From: Ga0077527 sp964531455
Lineage (GTDB): Bacteria; Pseudomonadota; Gammaproteobacteria; Burkholderiales; SG8-41
Direction: 5' to 3'
Assembly (NCBI GenBank): GCA_964531455.1
Contig: CAZHFZ010000066.1
Coordinates: 1 to 13,875, forward strand
DNA length: 13,875 bases
Both the position numbers and the translations under genes were made by a program. Shown here piece after piece: positions 1-5,410 of this stretch (position 1 is the stretch's first letter; every line of letters begins with the position of its first letter). Under the pieces are notes generated by a model. It ran no database searches. It worked only from the letters and a program-made list of their open reading frames with translations, and was not told where the DNA came from.

Positions 1-606
1 CTTCAGGCCGAGCTTCTGCAGCGCGAACAGGAAGGGCGGCTCGACGACGTCGATGCCGATCGGCATGTCGGCAACACCTTCCTGCTTGAGGATGTCGTAA
101 ATCTCTTTGGCAGCGGCTTCGAACAGACCGACTTTCGGCGACACCGCACCGCGCAACCCGGCAAGACCCGGAATGTTGTGGTTCTTCGGCAGCCACGGCG
201 CGTAGAGTTTGTGATGACGTACGGCGGAACCGAAGTCCCACACCCAGGGTTCACCGTTGCCGGTGAGCAGTCACCAGCGCGTCAGTTTGTCGCGCGCCCA
301 TTCGCCGATCACCGTGCTCGAGATGTAGCGCATGTTGATCTGGTCGAACACCAGCAACGCGCCGAGTTTGGATTTTTTCAGCGCGTTGCGCGTGCGTGCG
401 AGGCGGTATTCATGCAGGCGCTGGAAGTTGACGCGCTCCTCGAAGTCGACCTGCATGCGGCCCGGTGCCTGCAGCGGGCGCTCCCAGCGATGGCCCGGAT
501 CGGCCGGATCAAACAGCACATCGGGCGCTGACGACACGCCCTTGTCCGGATTGATGCTGGCAGTCTTGATGAGTTTCGGCTCGACCGGTTTTTTCTTCCG
601 CGCCAT
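1..606 (-). pseudogene. M24-family (DddP/creatinase-like) metallopeptidase, 5' part, interrupted by in-frame UGA
   Basis: The gene starts at ATG 604-606 with a GGAGA ribosome site about 8 nt upstream and runs off the left edge of the window. Residues 1-111 read as the N-terminal part of an M24 aminopeptidase-P/creatinase-fold protein. A stretch with RLARTRNALKKSKLGALLVF followed by DQINMRYISS resembles the corresponding stretch of DddP-type proteins. Codon 112 is TGA (271-273). The same frame then continues open to position 1 with sensible family sequence (GEPWVWDFGSAVRHHKLY, later MPIGIDVVEPPFLFALQKLG). This is therefore a single nonsense codon and not a frameshift. A one-base change from TGC (Cys) or TGG (Trp) would restore it. 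The metal-ligand C-terminal domain lies outside the window. The gene is 52 nt downstream of the Bug-family gene and probably shares its operon. Alternatives to a true pseudogene are a base-call error or recoding. Substrate is unknown: the family includes peptidases, creatinase and DMSP lyase. Confidence 0.72.
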
Positions 607-658
607 TAAAATTTCTCCAATTTAATCAAATACTTATAAATTCCCGCAGAAACCGCAT

Positions 659-1636
659 TCAGTCCGCCTTGATGCCGGCGGCCTTGATGATCGGCGTCCA
701 CTTGTCCAGTTCGCTTTTGACGAAGGCCTGCAGTTCCGCCGGCGTCGATGGGGAGGCAATCGCACCCCGCTGCAGCAGGCCGTCACGTACCTCCTGGGTA
801 TTGAGGATGCCGGTGATTTCACGATTCAGCTTGTCGACGATCGGCTTGGGCACGCCGGCGGTCGTGAACAGGCCGAACCACAGCTCGGCCACCATGCCTG
901 GAATGCCCGCTTCGGTGGCGCTGGGAATGTCCGGCGCACCGGGGAAGCGATCTTTACCCGACACCGCCAGCGCACGCACCTTGCCCGACTTCAGCTGAGC
1001 GTGTGCCGTGATCGGCGACAGAAAGGAAACCTGCGTTTCGCCCGACAGGATCGAAGTCAGCGCAAAGCCGGCGCTCTTGTACGGGATGTGCTGAATGTCG
1101 ACCTTGGCCACCTGCTTGAACAGCTCACCGGTCAGGTGGCTGATGGTGCCATTTCCTGCCGATGCGAAGGTCAGCGGCTTCTGCTTCGCCAGCGCAATCA
1201 GTTCCTGCACGTTCTTCGCCGGCACCGACGGATGAAGCACCAGTACGGTGACGCCGGTGGTGGTCTTGGTGATCGGCGAAAAATCCTTCAGCGGATCGTA
1301 GCCGCGGTTGGGATACAGCGGAACCGCACTCACCATCGGTCCGGCATGGCCCATCACCAGCGAGTAACCGTCGGGCGCAGCCTTGGCCACGACCTCGGCA
1401 GACAGCGTGCCGCCGGCGCCCGCGCGGTTGTCGACCACCACGGCCTGCCCCCAGCGTTCGGTGAGTTTCTGTCCGATATAGCGCGACAGATAGTCGGCCG
1501 TGCTGCCGACGCCCTGGCCCATGACGCGAATCGGTCGCGACGGATATTTCTCAGCGGGTTCTGCAGCAAGCGCCGACAAACTGATCAGTGCTGCACCCAA
1601 CACCATCCCGTTTAATGCGTATCCGATGTGTTTCAT
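659..1636 (-). CDS. Bug-family (TctC-like) periplasmic solute-binding protein
   Basis: The product is a 325-aa extracytoplasmic binding protein of the tripartite tricarboxylate transporter (TctC/Bug) family, a group greatly expanded in Burkholderiales. A Sec signal peptide is visible: MKH, a hydrophobic core, and probable cleavage after LSALAA at about residue 25. The mature start YPSRPIRV and the motifs VVVDNRAGAGGTLSAEVVAKA, DGYSL, HIPYKS and LAVSGKDR are diagnostic of the family, and the length is normal. The start at 1634-1636 has a strong GGAGGGG site 5 nt upstream. No TctA or TctB membrane subunits occur in the window, which is common for orphan Bug proteins. The gene lies between an NMT1-like binding protein (65 nt upstream) and an M24 peptidase (52 nt downstream), all on the minus strand, and so is probably driven by the GntR-controlled promoter near 2720-2748. 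The ligand, probably a carboxylate, cannot be read from sequence. Confidence 0.93.
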   Translation of the reverse strand: MKHIGYALNGMVLGAALISLSALAAEPAEKYPSRPIRVMGQGVGSTADYLSRYIGQKLTERWGQAVVVDNRAGAGGTLSAEVVAKAAPDGYSLVMGHAGPMVSAVPLYPNRGYDPLKDFSPITKTTTGVTVLVLHPSVPAKNVQELIALAKQKPLTFASAGNGTISHLTGELFKQVAKVDIQHIPYKSAGFALTSILSGETQVSFLSPITAHAQLKSGKVRALAVSGKDRFPGAPDIPSATEAGIPGMVAELWFGLFTTAGVPKPIVDKLNREITGILNTQEVRDGLLQRGAIASPSTPAELQAFVKSELDKWTPIIKAAGIKAD

Positions 1637-1701
1637 GTTGCCCCTCCGTGGGTTCGATTATTCAATGAACTTGTTATGGATTAACCGCGATACCAATAAA
1701 G

Positions 1702-2601
1702 TCAAACGCCTGCACGCTGCTGATACGACATGTCCATGTATTTGCCCGGCTCGCCTTTGGGCACAGTCAGCCCCTCAGCCTGCCAGTAGACATCAATCAC
1801 CTGACGCAGCCCTGTTGCTTCAATTGACGGAAGCGCACGCGCGACAAACGCATCAAAAGCCTTGCTGGCCAATTCCGGGGCGATATGCAGACGCTCCGGC
1901 AACAGCTTGATGGCTTCGGCCTTGTTGGCCGGATCCTTCAGCCAGTGACAGGCGCCGCGGAACGCGCGGATAAATGCCACCAGACGATCGCCGTTCAGCG
2001 CAGCCCATGACCGGCGCGCCGCCGCGATGGAGCCCGGGTATTCGGGAAAAAACTGCATTGTTGTGCCGAGCGACGCAAAGCCCGCAGCGAAAAGATTGCG
2101 GTCGAACGGCGGATTAAGCCAGCTCGCCACACATTGCCCTGACTTCAGCGCATCAAAGCGCTCCTGCGAACCGCCAATCTCAACAAAGCGGTAATCGGAT
2201 TTGGCGAGGCCGCTTTCAGCGAGCAGCTTGCGCAGCAACAGCGCATAACCGGTATTGGCGCCATCAACAGCAATGTCGCGCCCTTTAAGATCGGCAATGC
2301 TCTTGATGTTGGCGGCAACCACAAGTGACAGTTCCGGCGCGTGGCCCTGCGCCATGACGATGCACAGATCACTGCCGGTCTCGACCGCGCGCACCACATG
2401 GTCGGACTGCTGGAAACCAATGTCGTAACCGCCGCTGCGCAACTGCTCCAGTTGATGGTTGGATGAGCCGGTCAGCGTCACATCAACAACAACGCCTTCT
2501 TTCTCAAACAGCTTGCGGCCCTGGGCTACATACAATGGCCAGGCGTTGACGCCTTCGGAAATGATCGCCAGTTTTACCGGCGCTGCAGCGGCTGCGGACA
2601 T
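1702..2601 (-). CDS. NMT1/SsuA-like substrate-binding protein lacking an evident signal peptide
   Basis: From ATG 2599-2601 this gives 299 aa resembling the NMT1/THI5 and nitrate/sulfonate/taurine ABC binding proteins. Visible features are VKLAIISEGVNAWPLYVAQGRKLFEKEG near the start, then LRSGGYDIGFQQSDHVVRAVE, an LKGRDIAVDGANTGYALLLRKLL-like segment and a closing region YWQAEGLTVPKGEPGKYMD. I chose this ATG because GAGG/GAGGGG (2604-2609) lies just upstream. The frame is open to a GTG at 2677-2679, but that extension has no ribosome site and no signal-like sequence. Neither start gives an export signal, which is odd for a binding protein, and no ATPase or permease is nearby. It could be a periplasmic protein with an unrecognised leader, a cytosolic pyrimidine-biosynthesis-like enzyme or a ligand sensor. 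It is the first gene of the minus-strand cassette, divergent from the GntR regulator. Confidence 0.82.
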   Translation of the reverse strand: MSAAAAAPVKLAIISEGVNAWPLYVAQGRKLFEKEGVVVDVTLTGSSNHQLEQLRSGGYDIGFQQSDHVVRAVETGSDLCIVMAQGHAPELSLVVAANIKSIADLKGRDIAVDGANTGYALLLRKLLAESGLAKSDYRFVEIGGSQERFDALKSGQCVASWLNPPFDRNLFAAGFASLGTTMQFFPEYPGSIAAARRSWAALNGDRLVAFIRAFRGACHWLKDPANKAEAIKLLPERLHIAPELASKAFDAFVARALPSIEATGLRQVIDVYWQAEGLTVPKGEPGKYMDMSYQQRAGV

Positions 2602-2603
2602 GT

Positions 2604-2609
2604 CCCCTC
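2604..2609 (-). promoter_or_regulatory. Ribosome binding site deciding the start at 2601
   Basis: On the minus strand the sequence reads GAGGGG just before ATG. The GAGG core leaves about 4 nt to the start. It supports the ATG at 2601 over the upstream GTG (2679) and ATG (2661), neither of which has a Shine-Dalgarno match. Confidence 0.55.
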
Positions 2610-2719
2610 GCGGATTTATTGGAATGGTTGCGTATTGTCGTTGAACAACCGCTGCCGGCATACGCAGCGTCCAGACCACGATCCGGCAATGGCTAAAACA
2701 CCCGCTGACAGCGCCCGAA

Positions 2720-2748
2720 ACTCTAGCCTTGGTTCAACCAATAGTCAA
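2720..2748 (-). promoter_or_regulatory. Candidate sigma70 promoter of the minus-strand binding-protein/peptidase cassette
   Basis: Read on the minus strand there is a -35 TTGACT (plus-strand 2743-2748), a 17-nt spacer and a -10 TAGAGT (2720-2725). That is a 5/6 and a 4/6 match at ideal spacing, about 110 nt upstream of the NMT1-like gene. The spacer contains the palindrome TTGGTTGAACCAA almost in its entirety, so a repressor bound there would block RNA polymerase. This is inferred from sequence only. Confidence 0.55.
2729..2741. promoter_or_regulatory. Palindromic operator TTGGTTcAACCAA (site 1)
   Basis: This is a perfect 6-bp-arm palindrome with one central base. It fits the inverted-repeat, TTGGT/ACCAA-like style of operators bound by GntR/FCD-family regulators. 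It lies within the spacer of the minus-strand promoter and next to the gene for such a regulator. Related half-sites recur at 2757-2767, 2861-2868 and 2882-2900. Confidence 0.6.
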
Positions 2749-2754
2749 TCATTG

Positions 2755-2769
2755 AGCCAAATTGGTTGA
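2755..2769. promoter_or_regulatory. Second TTGG/CCAA inverted repeat (site 2)
   Basis: CCAA-A-TTGG (2757-2765) is a 9-bp palindrome extended imperfectly on both sides. It lies just upstream of the minus-strand -35 box and about 28 bp from site 1 centre to centre, so the two sites would lie on roughly similar faces of the helix. It is a probable second operator for the GntR regulator. Confidence 0.45.
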
Positions 2770-2860
2770 AGTCAGCAGCAACAACAAATTTCCACTCTGC
2801 CGCACCGCACAAGAGTGAATAATCCTCGCAACCCGGCTTTACCTACAAGCCTGATGGTTG

Positions 2861-2900
2861 CCAATTGGTATATTTTAATGAACCAATTGACCAAATTGGT
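2861..2900. promoter_or_regulatory. Operator pair upstream of the gntR-type gene (sites 3 and 4)
   Basis: CCAATTGG at 2861-2868 is an 8-bp perfect palindrome. ACCAATT (2882-2888) and AATTGGT (2894-2900) form a perfect 7-bp inverted repeat around a 5-nt spacer. The second repeat overlaps the -35 box of the candidate promoter at 2887-2915, so the regulator probably represses its own gene. Confidence 0.55.
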
Positions 2901-2915
2901 GAGTCACTGCACAAT
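2887..2915 (+). promoter_or_regulatory. Candidate promoter of the GntR-family gene
   Basis: TTGACC (2887-2892), a 17-nt spacer and CACAAT (2910-2915) match the sigma70 consensus at 5/6 and 4/6. This would give a short leader of about 15 nt before ATG 2937. The operator repeat 2882-2900 overlaps the -35 box. Confidence 0.4.
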
Positions 2916-2936
2916 CCGCCGGAATCAGGAACAGCA

Positions 2937-3641
2937 ATGACCACTACGATCCGACGCACCGAGCCCGAAATCCGCCGCAGCAGCAAACGCGACGGCGTGC
3001 AGGAAATTCGTGCCTACATTCTGGAAACCGTAGCCCAAGGCGCACTCGGCCCCGGCGGCAAGTTGCCGACCGAACGCGAACTGTCGACGCGCTTTGCATT
3101 GCCGCGCAATACCGTACGCAAGACGCTGGCCCAGCTTGAAGCCGAAGGTGCAATCACCCGCCATGTCGGCCGCGGCACCTTCCTCGCTGACAGTGGCGGC
3201 TTTCCGGCAGGCAGCATCACCCACACCAGCCCCGCCGAATTGATGGAAGCCCGGTTGCGGCTGGAACCGACGATGGCCGAACTGATTGTCATCAACGCCA
3301 CGCCTGCTGATTTCGAACGCATGGAAACCTGCCTTGATCGCGCCGAACGCGGCACATCACTCGACGATTTCGAGGTCTGGGACGCAGCGCTGCATCAGGC
3401 TCTGGCCGCAGCCACCCACAACCGCTTCATGATTCGCGTCTTCGACATGGCTACCGCAGTACGTCACCAGACCGAATGGGGCAAGCTGAAGGATCGCGTG
3501 GTCACCGCCGAGCGCCGGCTCAAATACCAGGAAGAACACCGCGCCATTGTCGAGGCGCTTAAAGCGCGCGACGCCGACCGCGCCCGCGCGGCCATCCTTG
3601 CCCACCTTCAACACGCGCGAAGCAACCTGTTCGGCTTTTGA
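2937..3641 (+). CDS. GntR-family transcriptional regulator, FCD (FadR) subfamily
   Basis: I took ATG 2937 (234 aa) over the TTG at 2865. It has an AGGA site at 2927-2930, and the TTG start would put the operator palindromes inside the coding region. Residues about 21-85 form a winged helix-turn-helix with the GntR signature (PGGKLPTERELSTRFALPRN, then TVRKTLAQLEAEGAITRHVG and RGTF). Residues about 98-230 form an all-helical FCD ligand domain: it opens LMEARLRLEP and keeps the usual metal-ligand set (Asp and His in WDAALHQAL, His in EEHRAI, His in LAHLQHAR). Such proteins bind palindromic operators as dimers and release them on binding a carboxylate-type effector. It is divergent from the binding-protein/peptidase cassette, which it probably controls together with itself. 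The MarC-like gene follows 26 nt downstream and may be co-transcribed. Confidence 0.93.
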   Translation: MTTTIRRTEPEIRRSSKRDGVQEIRAYILETVAQGALGPGGKLPTERELSTRFALPRNTVRKTLAQLEAEGAITRHVGRGTFLADSGGFPAGSITHTSPAELMEARLRLEPTMAELIVINATPADFERMETCLDRAERGTSLDDFEVWDAALHQALAAATHNRFMIRVFDMATAVRHQTEWGKLKDRVVTAERRLKYQEEHRAIVEALKARDADRARAAILAHLQHARSNLFGF

Positions 3642-3667
3642 CAGACCGTCCGCGGTAAACTGACCGC

Positions 3668-4267
3668 ATGGATGTCTCCTTTACCTCGACTCTGGTCGTA
3701 TTGCTGCTGGTCATGGATCCGATCGGCAACATACCGGTATTTTCGGCGCTGCTGCGCAACCTCGACCCGGCGCGACGCCGCCTGGTCATCTTGCGCGAAT
3801 GCACGATTGCTTTCGGACTGCTGCTGTTTTTCGTGTTTTTCGGCCGCACCATCCTCGACCTGTTCGGACTGTCCGATTCCTCGCTGAACATCGCCGGCGG
3901 CGTCATCCTGTTCCTGATCGCACTGCGACTGATTTTCCAGCATCCCGAAGGCGCATTCGGCAATGACCCCATTGAATCCGAACCCTTCATCGTACCGTTG
4001 GCGATTCCGTCAATCGCCGGCCCCTCGGCCATCGCCACCATCGTGCTGATCGTGTCTCGCTCCCCGGAACGCATCACCGACTGGATCATGGCCCTGGCCA
4101 TCGCCAGCACCATCACCCTGCTGTTGCTGCTGGCCGCAGACCGCATCGCCCGCCACATCGGCCGCCGCGGCCTGAGCGCACTGGACCGGATGATGGGCCT
4201 GGTCCTGACCGCCATCGCCGTGGAAATGCTGCTCAAAGGTATCGAGAGTTTTGTCCGCGGACTGTAA
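3668..4267 (+). CDS. MarC/YhgN-family integral membrane protein
   Basis: The product is a 199-aa polytopic inner-membrane protein with about six hydrophobic segments. It carries the family signatures near the N-terminus (MDPIGNIPVFSALL) and in the middle (PLAIPSIAGPSAIATIVL), and its length is close to that of E. coli YhgN and MarC. The biochemical role of the family is not established; annotations as an antibiotic-resistance or amino-acid exporter are not firmly supported. The start at 3668 has only a weak ribosome site and lies 26 nt after the GntR stop, so readthrough transcription from that gene is plausible. A short inverted repeat, GGACT/AGTCC, overlaps the stop codon but lacks the U-tract of an intrinsic terminator. 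Confidence 0.9.
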   Translation: MDVSFTSTLVVLLLVMDPIGNIPVFSALLRNLDPARRRLVILRECTIAFGLLLFFVFFGRTILDLFGLSDSSLNIAGGVILFLIALRLIFQHPEGAFGNDPIESEPFIVPLAIPSIAGPSAIATIVLIVSRSPERITDWIMALAIASTITLLLLLAADRIARHIGRRGLSALDRMMGLVLTAIAVEMLLKGIESFVRGL

Positions 4268-4733
4268 GTCCCTGAAAAACAACGGCATCAAAAGCCTTGA
4301 CAGCCTGAAATCGGCACATGTTGATATCTCTGGCTCGGCGCGCCGCGCAATCGGCTACAAAACTCTGTTGCCAGTGTCAATAACTGACCCGCATGCGAAA
4401 ACGTACAAGGGGCAAACACTCGCTAAGTCTTTGACCTGCATACGCTTTTACTACGGTTTTTTGACATCACACAAACCATTGATTTAATTAACAAAATTGG
4501 CATCTTCCTAGTGCGGATTTCTGGCGGAATTATTTTTTGCGCCGATCTGCTTTGACGCAAGGCCAGGATCATGACTGCAGTTCTCCCTGTTCCGGTGCAT
4601 GAACCAAAAAAGCATGCACATTTTCTGTGGATATCTCTGTGAACAACCCCAAAAATGCAGGGCCGGGACTGCGCCACGCCGGGACGAAACCTAGGTTGCC
4701 TAAATTTTGATCAATCCCGCCACCATTTGCCCA
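4268..4733. other. Non-coding stretch upstream of the metallopeptidase operon
   Basis: These 466 bases hold no convincing gene; the open frames that cross them look like no protein. What can be seen is a good promoter (4461-4488), a 7-bp-arm hairpin GTGCATG/CATGCAC at 4595-4619 with an 11-nt A-rich loop, and two weak DnaA-box-like words at 4626-4646. It is AT-richer than the flanking genes. If the promoter is used, the mRNA leader would be about 240 nt, enough for a regulatory RNA element, though I recognise no riboswitch class. Confidence 0.5.
4461..4488 (+). promoter_or_regulatory. Candidate sigma70 promoter of the metallopeptidase operon
   Basis: A consensus TTGACA (4461-4466), a 16-nt spacer and TTTAAT (4483-4488) give 6/6 and 5/6 matches. 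The promoter points to the metallopeptidase gene about 240 nt downstream. It is the best promoter-like sequence in the window. Confidence 0.5.
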
Positions 4734-5396
4734 ATGACCTTGGGAAAAGCCCTGCGGAAGGCACTTCCTCTCACGGCGATCGCCTTGGCTACGACCGTAA
4801 GCGCAAACGAACCGCTGCGACTCCGCTTAGAACAACGCACAAGCATCAGCGACTTGACTGCGCCTGCAATTCCATCGCACACGCTGGAGCTGCGCGCAAT
4901 CAATCTCGGCGACTGGCCAGAGCCGGAAATGCGTTCAGCCATGCGCAGGGCCGCAGAAATCCTCGCGCAATGCGGCATCCACACCACCCGCATCGATGTA
5001 TTGCAAGTCACGGCACCCGAAACCCACCGGTATTTCGATACACCACGCTCGCGTGAACTGGCCCGTATGCTTGATTTGCCGCGTCCCGCGGTTTTTTTCG
5101 CAGCAGGAACCCGCCAGATACCGGCCTTTGACGCCGAAGCCATTGGTCGCGGCAACAGCCGCACCCGCCCCGAGCTCTCCGGCACGGTATGGATCGCGCG
5201 TGGTGCGCGCGACCTCGGCATTGTCGTCGCCCATGAACTGGCACATGTATTGATGGACAGCGGGGAACACGACAACACGCCACTCAATCTGATGGCGGAA
5301 TCCACCACACCGGACAATACCCGGCTCACCGCAGCGCAGTGCGAACGCCTCAACATCACCGGCCAACGACAGGGCCTGCTGCGCAGCGTAGACTGA
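4734..5396 (+). CDS. Secreted zinc-metallopeptidase-like protein (HExxH...H...NLM)
   Basis: From ATG 4734 the product is 220 aa with a clear Sec signal peptide: basic start MTLGKALRK, hydrophobic core, and cleavage after TTVSA at about residue 24. An in-frame TTG at 4707 would only extend the leader; neither start has a good ribosome site. Near the C-terminus His167-Glu168-x-x-His171 is followed by His179 and by NLM at 185-187. This resembles a metzincin zinc site plus Met-turn, except that the third histidine is at +12 from the first, not +10. The middle part (AAEILAQCGI, then TTRIDVL) looks like the alpha/beta upper subdomain of small metalloproteases. It likely acts in the periplasm or outside the cell; its substrate is unknown. 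The next gene starts 14 nt downstream, so the two are co-transcribed. Confidence 0.72.
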   Translation: MTLGKALRKALPLTAIALATTVSANEPLRLRLEQRTSISDLTAPAIPSHTLELRAINLGDWPEPEMRSAMRRAAEILAQCGIHTTRIDVLQVTAPETHRYFDTPRSRELARMLDLPRPAVFFAAGTRQIPAFDAEAIGRGNSRTRPELSGTVWIARGARDLGIVVAHELAHVLMDSGEHDNTPLNLMAESTTPDNTRLTAAQCERLNITGQRQGLLRSVD

Positions 5397-5400
5397 ACGC

Positions 5401-5406
5401 GGGAGG
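5401..5406 (+). promoter_or_regulatory. Ribosome binding site fixing the start at 5411
   Basis: GGGAGG lies 4 nt upstream of ATG 5411. It selects this start over the in-frame upstream start at 5339, which overlaps the metallopeptidase gene. Confidence 0.7.
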
Positions 5407-5410
5407 CCCC

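Noticed and set aside
251..273. Selenocysteine insertion at the UGA of the M24 gene
   Set aside because: The hairpin begins only 4 nt after the UGA and is capped by GCAA without the features of known bacterial SECIS loops. A nonsense mutation or sequencing error is simpler. Kept only as a test in the findings.
2865..2936. N-terminal extension of the GntR regulator from a TTG start
   Set aside because: It would place the operator palindromes and the promoter inside the coding region. The ATG at 2937 has a ribosome site and gives the usual family length.
4259..4271. Intrinsic terminator after the MarC-like gene
   Set aside because: The GGACT/AGTCC stem is only 5 bp, overlaps the stop codon and is not followed by a run of T.
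4251..4487. 78-aa open frame after the MarC-like gene
   Set aside because: It overlaps the MarC stop, has no ribosome site, shows a random-looking composition and runs through the candidate promoter.
4626..4646. DnaA-box-like words TGTGGATAT and TGTGAACAA suggesting an origin
   Set aside because: There are only two imperfect matches (one and two mismatches to the consensus), and no dnaA, dnaN, gidA or parAB gene is nearby.
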